Notes under the pieces: generated by a model
What the model was told of the DNA's origin: nothing
Databases searched by the model: none
What the model saw: only the letters and a program-made list of their open reading frames with translations
From: Klebsiella variicola
GTDB lineage: Bacteria; Pseudomonadota; Gammaproteobacteria; Enterobacterales; Enterobacteriaceae
Reading direction: 5' to 3'
NCBI RefSeq assembly: GCF_000828055.2
Contig: NZ_CP010523.2
Location: 2,604,001-2,668,000, forward strand
Length of the DNA stretch: 64,000 nt
Program-made: the position numbers and the translations under genes
In this document: in pieces, positions 7,856 to 20,340 of the stretch
How positions within the stretch are numbered: position 1 is the stretch's first letter
Layout of the letters: every line of letters starts with the position of its first letter

Positions 7856-8791
7856 TTATTCAGACTGCCAGTAAAGCGGTGAACCGAACGCGTCCAGGTA
7901 GTAATCGATAATCGCCCGCACGTTCAGTGGAGGGTGGCGGGCATTCGGATAGATTGCCGCGATGTGCTGTGGCTCCGTTTTTATGGATGTATCCAGTTCC
8001 GGCAGCAGTCCGACCAGCTCTCCGCTCTTCAGCCGGTCTCCAATCAGCCAGTCAGGAAACAGCACAATCCCCATCCCCCCAAGTGCGGCAATCAGCAGGG
8101 TTTCAGCATTATTCGATGACATCAGGGGCGAGACGGGATAGTGCACCCATTCCTCTCCGCGCCTGCGCAGCAGCCATTGGTTTGGTCCTGATGAACCGCG
8201 ATAGACCAGGCATTTATGCCGCGCGAGCTCTTCGGGTGATCCCAGCATGCCGTGCCGGCGGATATAATCCGGTGACGCGGCAAGATGATAGAACTGCTGG
8301 CCAAACACGCGCGCATGAAAGGCGGAATCCGTCAGCACGCCAATCCGGAAAATCACGTCAGCCGGCTCCCGGTGCGGATCGATGTAATCATCCGTCAGCG
8401 TAAGCTCAATACTAAGCTTCGGATATCGCTCCGTCAGGCCGGGTAACGCGGGTGCGACATGGCGCTGTCCAAAGAACACCGGTGCGTTTATGCGGACCAT
8501 TCCGGAAGGTTCAAGCGTTCTCTCATTGAGTTCCCGCCGCGCCTCTTCCATGCTGCCAGTCATCGCTCGCGCATAGCGGATAAAAAGATGGCCGCTTTCC
8601 GTCGGGATTATAGCCCGGGTATTGCGGTAAAAAAGCTGCTGCCCGAGCACATCCTCCATCTGATGGATGACGCGTGATACCTGAGAGGCCGATATCCCTT
8701 CCCGCCGGGCCACCACAGAGAAATTCTGCGTTTCATAAACGTCTATAAAAATCAGCAGGGCGCGAATACTGATGTTCCCAAGGCCATTCAT
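7856..8791 (-). CDS. LysR-family transcriptional regulator
   Basis: A protein of 311 residues of normal family length. Residues ~7-66 form the winged HTH (FIDVYETQNFSVVARREGISASQVSRVIHQMEDVLGQQLFYR). Residues ~95-300 are the periplasmic-binding-protein-like effector domain. It is divergent from the two YdcZ-type membrane protein genes starting at 8891, with ~100 bp between, so it probably regulates them. The effector is not known. The subgroup with RNTRAIIPTESGHLFIRYA is common among regulators of transport or detoxification genes. Confidence 0.92.
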   Translation of the reverse strand: MNGLGNISIRALLIFIDVYETQNFSVVARREGISASQVSRVIHQMEDVLGQQLFYRNTRAIIPTESGHLFIRYARAMTGSMEEARRELNERTLEPSGMVRINAPVFFGQRHVAPALPGLTERYPKLSIELTLTDDYIDPHREPADVIFRIGVLTDSAFHARVFGQQFYHLAASPDYIRRHGMLGSPEELARHKCLVYRGSSGPNQWLLRRRGEEWVHYPVSPLMSSNNAETLLIAALGGMGIVLFPDWLIGDRLKSGELVGLLPELDTSIKTEPQHIAAIYPNARHPPLNVRAIIDYYLDAFGSPLYWQSE

Positions 8792-8890
8792 TAATGCATA
8801 TCCTGCACAGGTGTTTATCTCATTATGGCATTTTTCTCATCCATGTTAAGTCGTAATCTTCTCCGCCTGGACTTTGGGAGACAGATTGCT

Positions 8891-9325
8891 ATGCAACTAA
8901 TATTGATTTTTATCGTCATTGCCGGAGGCATGGGACTGTCCATAGAGGCAGGATTGCTCGGGCCACTGGGTGGGGAGGTCGGTGACCTCTGGGCTACCTT
9001 CAGCATATTTGGCGTGGGCGCGGCGCTGACCTTCCTGCTGATGCTTTTTTTCAGCCCGCGTAACAGCCCGTCATTCTTTGCGCAACCAGCGTGGCAGCTA
9101 CTTGGCGGCGTGCTTGGGCCGATTTACGTCATCATCCTGACCGTGGTAACGCCGGCAATTGGCATCGCCATGACTATGATCGGCATCCTGGCAGGCCAGG
9201 TGTTCAAGAGCCTGATTATTGATCACTTCGGTCTGCTCGGTACGTCGCGCCGGAAAATTGACAGTAAGCGTATCATTGCGCTGATTTTCATCATTGCAGC
9301 GCTGGTTATGGTTGCACAGGGGTAA
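8891..9325 (+). CDS. DMT superfamily membrane protein, YdcZ/DUF606 type (first of tandem pair)
   Basis: A protein of 144 residues with about five hydrophobic helices, the size of the single-repeat YdcZ proteins. Conserved features are the opening AGGMGLSIEAGLLGPLGG motif and the helix GIAMTMIGILAGQVFKSLIIDHFGLLG. I chose the ATG at 8891 because GGGAG at 8876-8880 precedes it; the longer frame from 8825 has no site. Such short proteins act as dimers, often as products of paired genes, and the next gene is the paralogue. The substrate is unknown; small-molecule export is the family assumption. Confidence 0.85.
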   Translation: MQLILIFIVIAGGMGLSIEAGLLGPLGGEVGDLWATFSIFGVGAALTFLLMLFFSPRNSPSFFAQPAWQLLGGVLGPIYVIILTVVTPAIGIAMTMIGILAGQVFKSLIIDHFGLLGTSRRKIDSKRIIALIFIIAALVMVAQG

Positions 9326-9334
9326 AGTAACATT

Positions 9335-9826
9335 ATGACTATTATCATGATTCTGCTCGCCGTCGCCGGTGGCGCCATGCTGAGTATCCAGGCGGCTATC
9401 AATGGCCAGCTGGGCAGCAAGGTCGGCGTATTTAAAAGCGCGTTCCTGACATTTTCTGTCGGCGCCCTGGTGACGGGGCTGCTGATCTTCTTCTTCGAAC
9501 CCAAACACTCCCTGACGTTGATGGACGTGCCTAAATGGCAGCTGCTGGGCGCAATGTTTGGCGTACCGTATATCGTCATTATGGTACTGGCCGTCCAGCG
9601 TATTGGCGCGGCAGTGGCTACGGTCGCTGTCATTTTTGGCCAGTTAACCATGAGCATGCTGATCGATAACTTCGGCTGGCTGGGCAATGCGTCGATTCCA
9701 TTCTCGATGAGCCGAATCGGCGCCATTATCTGCCTGGGTATCGCGCTGTTCTTCATTTACTCCAGCAGCAGGTCAAAAGCCGCAATGGCGAAAACTCCCC
9801 GGCAGCAGGAGAACGCTAACACATAA
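9335..9826 (+). CDS. DMT superfamily membrane protein, YdcZ/DUF606 type (second of tandem pair)
   Basis: A protein of 163 residues that is paralogous to the gene 9 bp upstream: the same AGGAMLSIQAAINGQLGSKVG opening, and VATVAVIFGQLTMSMLIDNFGWLG in the later helix. The tail SRSKAAMAKTPRQQ is basic and probably cytoplasmic. The two genes almost certainly form one transcript and probably one heterodimeric transporter, controlled by the divergent LysR protein. The substrate cannot be inferred. Confidence 0.87.
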   Translation: MTIIMILLAVAGGAMLSIQAAINGQLGSKVGVFKSAFLTFSVGALVTGLLIFFFEPKHSLTLMDVPKWQLLGAMFGVPYIVIMVLAVQRIGAAVATVAVIFGQLTMSMLIDNFGWLGNASIPFSMSRIGAIICLGIALFFIYSSSRSKAAMAKTPRQQENANT

Positions 9827-9850
9827 GCCCGGCCAGTTCAGGTGTTCTCT

Positions 9851-9885
9851 CTGAAGAGTGCCAGAAATATCCTGACACTCTTCAG
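9851..9885. repeat. inverted repeat after the YdcZ pair (possible transcript-end hairpin)
   Basis: CTGAAGAGTG (9851-9860) is perfectly complementary to CACTCTTCAG (9876-9885), with a 15-base loop. It follows the second YdcZ gene by 24 bp. There is no T-tract, so a classical intrinsic terminator is doubtful. Confidence 0.45.
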
Positions 9886-9904
9886 GTGTTACACAGCGGT
9901 GCCT

Positions 9905-9987
9905 TGGGCATATTACAGGGACAGAAACCCGGTGCGGGTAGGGTTTATCCCGCTTTTGCTGTTGAGAAACGTCGTTTAATTCGCATC
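9905..9987 (+). repeat. intergenic repeat B, copy 2
   Basis: It shares TGGGCATATTAC, AGAAACCC, GCGGGTAGGG, TATCCCGC and TTTGCTGTTGAGAAACG with copy 1 at 5721-5805. Like copy 1 it lies in the 3' flank of a plus-strand gene, 78 bp after its stop. Function unknown. Confidence 0.7.
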
Positions 9988-10004
9988 CGGCAACGGTTGA
10001 AATT

Positions 10005-10020
10005 TGTAAGACATGTCACA
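10005..10020 (+). promoter_or_regulatory. CRP-like site before the first bgl leader
   Basis: TGTAAGACATGTCACA matches the cAMP-CRP half-site pair TGTGA-N6-TCACA with one mismatch. It is ~74 bp upstream of the first antiterminator sequence, a sensible place for catabolite control of the glucoside operon. Confidence 0.55.
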
Positions 10021-10093
10021 TTTTAAAAAAAATCCAAAGTAAGCTATTGTAAAACCCTCCTACAAAATATTTAAATACACGGGCAGAACGACA

Positions 10094-10177
10094 GGCGTGT
10101 AACTGGTAAAACAGGCAAGACCTGAGATGAGCGATGAATTTAGACCTATTCATTGCTCATCTCAGGTCTTTTTTTTT
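10094..10177 (+). promoter_or_regulatory. ribonucleic antiterminator plus terminator (first bgl-type leader)
   Basis: The antiterminator spans 10094-10122 (GGCGTGTAACTGGTAA, then CAGGCAAGACC), matching the BglG/LicT target. It overlaps the left arm of a long terminator hairpin: AGACCTGAGATGAGC pairs with GCTCATCTCAGGTCT, followed by a run of T to 10177. When phosphoryl-free antiterminator binds, the hairpin cannot form and transcription proceeds. It precedes the decayed IIB fragment and then the porin gene. Confidence 0.88.
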
Positions 10178-10193
10178 ACTTCTGGGGTAGTAA

Positions 10194-10321
10194 ATGGATT
10201 CCAAAAAACAGCGCAGAAAATACGTAAATTGAACAGCGGGGCAAGCAATTTTGAACATATTGAACATGGTTCTACCCGACGACAGCTTAGCTTAAATGAA
10301 GAAAAATGCTGCTCCGGATAA
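10194..10321 (+). pseudogene. decayed N-terminal IIB fragment of a BglF-type PTS permease
   Basis: Right after the first leader an ATG at 10194 starts MDSKK, but that frame stops after 12 codons. In the next frame the sequence reads KLNSGASNFEHIEHGSTRRQLSL, clearly aligned with LVGGAGNIEHIEHCSTRLRLSL of the intact PTS protein at 12536. The phosphorylatable Cys is Gly here and the frame ends at 10321. So this is the relic of a duplicated PTS gene start, carrying a frameshift and loss of the catalytic residue. Together with the duplicated leader it shows how the operon was built. Confidence 0.75.
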
Positions 10322-12265
<1,944 letters not shown>

Positions 12266-12352
12266 CTATCGGTTAATATAAAGGAAATATAATACAGGGA
12301 GAAAATACTCCTGGGAGGGTTTTTATATCGTGGTCATTTACGAGGATTATTA

Positions 12353-12368
12353 TGTGATAACTGTCACA
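12353..12368 (+). promoter_or_regulatory. perfect CRP-type site before the PTS leader
   Basis: TGTGATAACTGTCACA is an exact TGTGA-N6-TCACA palindrome. It lies 75-90 bp upstream of the second antiterminator (12443), so the PTS gene probably has its own cAMP-CRP-dependent promoter rather than relying only on read-through from the porin gene. Confidence 0.75.
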
Positions 12369-12442
12369 TTTTGACGAAAGATGGGTTAATTTTATTGCCT
12401 GTAACTATGTATATAGTATATTGTTGGCAAATATGTAGTACA

Positions 12443-12519
12443 GGCGTGTAACTGGTAATGCAGGCAAGACCTGAAATTCTCCCCCTCATTTGGGGTGAGA
12501 ATTTCAGGTCTTTTTTTTT
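12443..12519 (+). promoter_or_regulatory. ribonucleic antiterminator plus terminator (second bgl-type leader)
   Basis: The antiterminator at 12443-12471 (GGCGTGTAACTGGTAATG, then CAGGCAAGACC) is nearly identical to the first one. Its 3' part overlaps the terminator arm AGACCTGAAATTCTC, which pairs with GAGAATTTCAGGTCT, followed by nine T. This places the PTS gene under direct antitermination control by the BglG/LicT protein encoded at 15893. Confidence 0.92.
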
Positions 12520-12535
12520 GCTCATGAGGCAACTT

Positions 12536-15869
<3,334 letters not shown>

Positions 15870-15892
15870 TCATTGCTACCGCGGGAACTGAG

Positions 15893-16726
15893 ATGAAAGT
15901 TAAAAAGTCCTTAAATAACAGCATGCTGCTTGCTGAGAATGACGGAAAAGAGATGATACTCTTTGGCAAAGGTATCGGTTTTAACACCAAGCCAGGGACA
16001 ATTATCGACTTGCAAAGTGTCGAACAGGTCTTTATGCCTTTGGATACCCTCAAGTCGCGACATTATCTGTCACTAACGGACACAATTCCCGCGGATTTCT
16101 TTGAGATCACTCATGAAATTGTTAAGATGGCTCAAGCTCATTACAGCGAAAAGCTTAATTCAGTTTTACTATTCACCCTCGCGGAACACTTGCATTTTGC
16201 TGTTGAACGCTGTAAGACAAATACGAACATTGCGAATAAACTGACCTGGGAAATAAAGCGTTACTATCAGAAAGAGTATAGCATTGGCGAGCTGGCAAGA
16301 GATTTGGTATCAGCTAAGTTTGCGGTGAGTCTTCCTGATGACGAGGCTGTACACATTGCTTTTCATATTATCAATGCAACTTTTCAATTTGATGAGACTA
16401 ACGCACATAAGCAAGTAGAGTTAGTTAACAGAATTGCTGAAATTGTTCGTTATAAACTCAATCAAAATATTGATGTGAATTCAATTCACTATGCCAGATT
16501 TATTACGCATTTAAGATATTTCGCTGAAAGGGTATTAAATAATAGCCTTGCAACAGAAGAAACTGACGACTTCTATAATGAGTTAATTCGTTTCCATCCA
16601 AAAGCGATGGTGGTTGCTGAGGTGATTCGTGACTTTATAAAAAGCAATTACGCCATTGCTATTCCTAATGATGAACTTACCTGGTTAGGTATACATATCA
16701 GTAAACTCAGTAAATATTCAAAGTGA
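15893..16726 (+). CDS. BglG/LicT-family transcriptional antiterminator
   Basis: A protein of 277 residues with an N-terminal RNA-binding CAT domain (about 1-55, with the GKGIGFNTKPGTIID motif) followed by two PTS-regulation domains (about 65-170 and 175-277) carrying the conserved histidines, for example FTLAEHLHFAVER and HIAFHI. It should bind the two antiterminators at 10094 and 12443 and let transcription pass the adjacent terminators when glucoside is present. It is the last gene of the cluster, whereas in E. coli bglG is first; in this layout the regulator is made only when the operon is read through. It converges with the LysR gene at 16799. Confidence 0.93.
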   Translation: MKVKKSLNNSMLLAENDGKEMILFGKGIGFNTKPGTIIDLQSVEQVFMPLDTLKSRHYLSLTDTIPADFFEITHEIVKMAQAHYSEKLNSVLLFTLAEHLHFAVERCKTNTNIANKLTWEIKRYYQKEYSIGELARDLVSAKFAVSLPDDEAVHIAFHIINATFQFDETNAHKQVELVNRIAEIVRYKLNQNIDVNSIHYARFITHLRYFAERVLNNSLATEETDDFYNELIRFHPKAMVVAEVIRDFIKSNYAIAIPNDELTWLGIHISKLSKYSK

Positions 16727-16798
16727 AATTTTAGTTTGGGAACAGGAGATAGGTCAGAGATTGATGCCATGGCGATAAGATGATTCACGCTTGAGCGC

Positions 16799-17674
16799 TC
16801 ATCTTCGTTTACGTAGCGCATTAAGCAGCGCCTGTGTGGCATCAGAAGACGTTCCGGATGGCGAACAAACCAGTCCAAACTCACGATGAATAGCCGGCGT
16901 CACTGGCACCACGCACAGGTTGCGTAAGGTCTCCGGCAGGGCGGATTCCGGTACCAGCGCGACGCCCATCTCTTCGCCGACCAGTTTACAGGCGCTTATC
17001 CAGTCGCGAACCGTCACGCGGATATCAGAGAGTTGCAACCCGGCCTTTTCCATCAGGCTTTTGCCATTCACGACACAGCCGCCCGTCGCCAGAATAAAGG
17101 GCTGGTCCGCCAGCGCCTTTAGCGTTATGCCATCAGCTTTCGCATGCTGTGCCAACCGATGGCTGGCGGGCAGGACCGCGACCCATGCATCCTGTCCTAG
17201 TACCACCTCTGCACGTCCGGGAACGGGATTCATGACCACCCCAAGTTCAACGGTGTCTGCGGCAAGCCACGCTTCGACTTCTTCGTCAGAGCCTTCCAGC
17301 ACAACAACGTCAATACCCGGATGCAGGCGCTTAACGTCGCGCAGCAGGCCGGGCAACAAGGTAGACGTTACGGAGGGAAAACTGGCCAGCCGAATGCGCC
17401 CGCGGGTGACGTTCCGGCCCCGATCAGCCAGTTCGCGGATGGCGTTCAGCTGCGAAAGCATGTTTCTGGCATGTTCCACCACCTGCTCACCCAGGGCGGT
17501 AATCCCGATGTATCGTCGCTCACGGGTAAATACCGGAAAGCCCAGAGAAGCCTCCAGCTGGGCAATGGCCTGGCTGGCGCCGGACTGGGTCATGCCTATC
17601 TCCTCGGCAGCACGTGAGATATTGCCGGCATCCGCCACGGCTACCAGCAGGCGCCAGTGTAAAAGATTCATCAT
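16799..17674 (-). CDS. LysR-family transcriptional regulator
   Basis: A protein of 291 residues. The HTH (about 4-62) reads LVAVADAGNISRAAEEIGMTQSGASQAIAQLEASLGFPVF, and the effector domain (about 88-290) is standard. The divergent gene 130 bp away encodes a glutathione transferase, the likely target. GC content returns to the high chromosomal value here, marking the edge of the AT-rich glucoside locus. Confidence 0.92.
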   Translation of the reverse strand: MMNLLHWRLLVAVADAGNISRAAEEIGMTQSGASQAIAQLEASLGFPVFTRERRYIGITALGEQVVEHARNMLSQLNAIRELADRGRNVTRGRIRLASFPSVTSTLLPGLLRDVKRLHPGIDVVVLEGSDEEVEAWLAADTVELGVVMNPVPGRAEVVLGQDAWVAVLPASHRLAQHAKADGITLKALADQPFILATGGCVVNGKSLMEKAGLQLSDIRVTVRDWISACKLVGEEMGVALVPESALPETLRNLCVVPVTPAIHREFGLVCSPSGTSSDATQALLNALRKRR

Positions 17675-17803
17675 GATTATCAGTAGCTCAGCTAATAGTT
17701 CTTTTCTATATCATTAATTTTACAGTGCGATCGGCGTTAAATACAGTGTGCTGAGGATCGTGCAGGACGTTGTCCGACGGCTTTACACATTAACGGAGAC
17801 GAG

Positions 17804-18418
17804 ATGAAACTTTATTACGCGCCAGATACCTGTTCATTATCACCGCACATCGTGCTGCGCGAGCTGAACCTTGAATTTGAACTGGTGAGAGTCAACAACA
17901 GAAGCAAGATCACCGCTGATGGTCGCGACTTCCTCACCATTAACCCGAAAGGGTATGTTGCTGCGCTTGAGCTGGATGATGGGCAGATCCTCACCGAAGG
18001 GCCGGCGATGGTGCAGTACCTCGCCGATCGTAAACCCGAATACGGCCTGGCGCCACGCGCGGGCAGTTGGGAAAGGGTGCGCCTGCAGGAATGGCTTAAC
18101 TTTATCACCAGTGAAATACACGCGGGTTCGGCGCCGATGTTTAACTCCGCGCTGGCGGAAGATGTCAAAACGATTTTTCGAGACAAGCTATTCCGACGCT
18201 TCGATTTTCTGCAGACGACGCTCAGCGAAAAAACCTATCTGACTGGCCCGTCCTTTAGCGTGGCGGATGCCTACCTCTTCACGGTGCTGGGATGGTGCAA
18301 ATTCTTCGCGATCCCACTGGATCGCTGGCCAGCGCTATCGTCGTATATGGAAATAATAAATGCCCGTCCTGCTGTACAGGCGGCATTACGGGCTGAAGCG
18401 TCTCAACAGGGCAGGTAG
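17804..18418 (+). CDS. gstA: glutathione S-transferase, beta class (GstA-like)
   Basis: A protein of 204 residues. The N-terminal thioredoxin-like domain starts MKLYYAPDTCSLSPHIVL, with the Cys typical of bacterial beta-class enzymes. NPKGYVAAL (the cis-Pro region is altered from the usual N-P-x-G-x-V-P) and TEGPAMVQYLAD form the glutathione site. The all-helical C-terminal domain ends in FSVADAYLFTVLGW. It conjugates or peroxide-detoxifies electrophiles with glutathione in the cytosol. GGAGACGAG precedes the ATG. The divergent LysR gene is the probable regulator. Symbol follows family usage and is not proven orthologous to E. coli gstA. Confidence 0.9.
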   Translation: MKLYYAPDTCSLSPHIVLRELNLEFELVRVNNRSKITADGRDFLTINPKGYVAALELDDGQILTEGPAMVQYLADRKPEYGLAPRAGSWERVRLQEWLNFITSEIHAGSAPMFNSALAEDVKTIFRDKLFRRFDFLQTTLSEKTYLTGPSFSVADAYLFTVLGWCKFFAIPLDRWPALSSYMEIINARPAVQAALRAEASQQGR

Positions 18419-18466
18419 AAGGCGACATGAGTAGAGAAGGCCGCACAAGAGAGGCGGCCTTTGGCG

Positions 18467-18781
18467 TCAGATTGCCAGTTCAGGCATCTGCGCCATCACA
18501 AACGCGAAAACTTTTTCCGCGTCGAGTGAGGCATAGGGCAGACTTTCAATCACCGCAATAGAAAGAGCGTCGCCAACAATCCCTCTTATCTCCGCGACCT
18601 TATACTGAATATGCGGCGCAATGAGAAATCCGTCGAAAGCGGGCGCCACGCTGGCAAAATTTTCCAGGCCCACTGCGCTGACAATGAGAGGATGGCCCTT
18701 TTTTTCCGCCAGTAACTGTATCTTTTTGGCGAGAGAATTGGCAGTGTTGCCAAACAAACAACATATCAGAAGCTTTTTCAT
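18467..18781 (-). CDS. orphan PTS IIB subunit, lactose/cellobiose type
   Basis: A protein of 104 residues. LLICCLFGNTANSLAKKIQ corresponds to the phospho-cysteine loop of the ChbB/CelA family (Cys7 or Cys8). Residues 45-75 carry the AFDGFLIAPHIQYKVAEI strand-loop typical of these small IIB proteins. AGGAGG is correctly placed before the start. No IIA, IIC or glycosidase gene is next to it, so its partners must be encoded elsewhere or it works as a lone phosphocarrier or regulator. The extra residue in the P-loop differs slightly from the standard C-x-x-G-M-S-T-S form. Confidence 0.75.
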   Translation of the reverse strand: MKKLLICCLFGNTANSLAKKIQLLAEKKGHPLIVSAVGLENFASVAPAFDGFLIAPHIQYKVAEIRGIVGDALSIAVIESLPYASLDAEKVFAFVMAQMPELAI

Positions 18782-19011
18782 GGTTTTACCTCCTGAGAAT
18801 TAGTCACAGGATATGACTCGCCATGCGCATAAAATGAGCGCCACCTCATAATTGCGTGAAGAATTCATCATGATGATGCTGACCTTTCTGGCAAAGATGA
18901 CCGATAGCGAAGATCTTGATAAAGGTCACTGCCACGCCGTGGCGGCGCTTCGTCGTCTGCTGTGGCAGAAGAGGGAGATCAGTGACTGAGTAGGGTGTCC
19001 GGGTGGAAATT

Positions 19012-19038
19012 CCCCGCCGGCCAGTGCCGGCGGGGGGA
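19012..19038. terminator. GC-rich hairpin after the FabF paralogue
   Basis: On the minus strand the sequence CCCCGCCGGC pairs with GGCCGGCGGGG around a 3-base loop, 9 bp after the stop of the 19047-20321 gene. Only a short T-tract (AATTTCC) follows, so termination strength is uncertain. Confidence 0.55.
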
Positions 19039-19046
19039 GTTGACGA

Positions 19047-20321
19047 TTATTCCCAGCGTTTCAGCAGCAGGCTGGCGTTAACGCCGCCAAAGCCAAAACC
19101 GTTCGACAGCGCATAACGCATTTTCTGCGGGCGGGCCTGCAGCGCCACCAGATTGAGACCTGCCGCCTCTTCATCGGGGTGATGCAGGTTCAGCGTCGGC
19201 GGCACCACCTGATCGCGCAGGGCCTGAATGGTGAAGATGGCCTCGATCCCGCCGGCCGCGCCTAACAGATGGCCGGTGGCGGATTTCGTCGAGGTAATGG
19301 CGACCGGATGGGCGCCAAACAGCGTTTTAATCGCCGCCAGCTCACCTTTATCACCTACCTGCGTTGAGGTGGCGTGGGCGTTGATATGGTCAATCTCGTC
19401 GACGGTCACCCCGGCCTGGCGAATAGCGGTCTCCATGGCCCGACGTGCGCCGTTCCCGTCTTCCGGGCCAGCGGTCAGGTGATAAGCATCTGCGCTGGTG
19501 CCGTAGCCCACCAGCTCGGCCAGCGGCGTGGCGCCGCGCGCCAGCGCGTGCTCCAGAGATTCGATCACGATAAGCCCCGCGCCTTCTCCCATCACAAAAC
19601 CATCGCGGTCACGGTCAAAGGGGCGGGAAGCGGCTTCCGGCTGGTCGCTGGAGGCGCTGGACAGCGCCCTTGCTGCGGCAAACCCGGCAAGGCTAACGCG
19701 ATGAATCGCCGCTTCCGCGCCGCCGCAGAGGGCGATATCCGCCTCGCCGCTGCGGATCATCCGCGCCGCATCGCCAATGGCCTGGGCGCCAGCCGCACAG
19801 GCGGTGACCGGCGCGCCGATGGGCCCCCGGAAACCGTGGGCGATAGACACATGCCCGGCGGCCAGGTTGGCCAGAAAAGAGGGGATGGTGAACGGCGAGA
19901 GGCGACGCGGCCCGCGTTCATCGGTGGTATGTACCGCATTGGCGATCTCGCTGAACCCGCCGATCCCGGTGGCGATCACCGTGGCGGTGCGTTCCTGTTC
20001 GGCCTCGGATGCTGGCGACCAACCGGCCTGGGTCAGCGCTTCGCGGGCGGCGACCAGCGCAAACTCAATAAAGCGATCCATCTTTTTGCGCTCTTTCGCC
20101 GGGATGGTCGCCAGCGGGTCGAAGCCGTGCAGCGGATCGCTGTCAATGGACGGCACCTGGCCGGCCACTTTGCAGGGAATATCCGCGACCAGCTGCTCGC
20201 TGAGCCGGGTGATCCCTGACTTTCCTGCCAGCAGCGACTGCCAGACGTGCTGTACACCGCAGCCCAGCGGGCTGACAATCCCCATCCCGGTGACGACAAT
20301 GCGTTTAACGGAAACGCCCAT
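19047..20321 (-). CDS. beta-ketoacyl-ACP synthase II paralogue (FabF-like)
   Basis: A protein of 424 residues with a complete condensing-enzyme active site: Cys175 (VTACAAG), His316 (INAHATST, where most FabF have AHGTST), Lys346 (STKSATG) and His351, plus the gating loop GFGFGGVNA. It should extend acyl-ACP with malonyl-ACP. It is not in the housekeeping fatty-acid cluster (no plsX, fabH, fabD, fabG or acpP nearby). Instead it is the last gene of a four-gene operon with a two-part efflux pump and an HxlR repressor. A drug-insensitive spare target is a reasonable inference; a secondary-metabolite or altered-chain-length role is possible. Confidence 0.92.
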   Translation of the reverse strand: MGVSVKRIVVTGMGIVSPLGCGVQHVWQSLLAGKSGITRLSEQLVADIPCKVAGQVPSIDSDPLHGFDPLATIPAKERKKMDRFIEFALVAAREALTQAGWSPASEAEQERTATVIATGIGGFSEIANAVHTTDERGPRRLSPFTIPSFLANLAAGHVSIAHGFRGPIGAPVTACAAGAQAIGDAARMIRSGEADIALCGGAEAAIHRVSLAGFAAARALSSASSDQPEAASRPFDRDRDGFVMGEGAGLIVIESLEHALARGATPLAELVGYGTSADAYHLTAGPEDGNGARRAMETAIRQAGVTVDEIDHINAHATSTQVGDKGELAAIKTLFGAHPVAITSTKSATGHLLGAAGGIEAIFTIQALRDQVVPPTLNLHHPDEEAAGLNLVALQARPQKMRYALSNGFGFGGVNASLLLKRWE

Positions 20322-20340
20322 AATTAACTCTCCTGTAGTA

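Noticed and set aside
18870-18989. 39-codon frame starting with three ATG codons between the IIB and FabF genes
   Set aside because: Poor ribosome site and no recognisable family; the sequence could be a gene remnant but I cannot support it.
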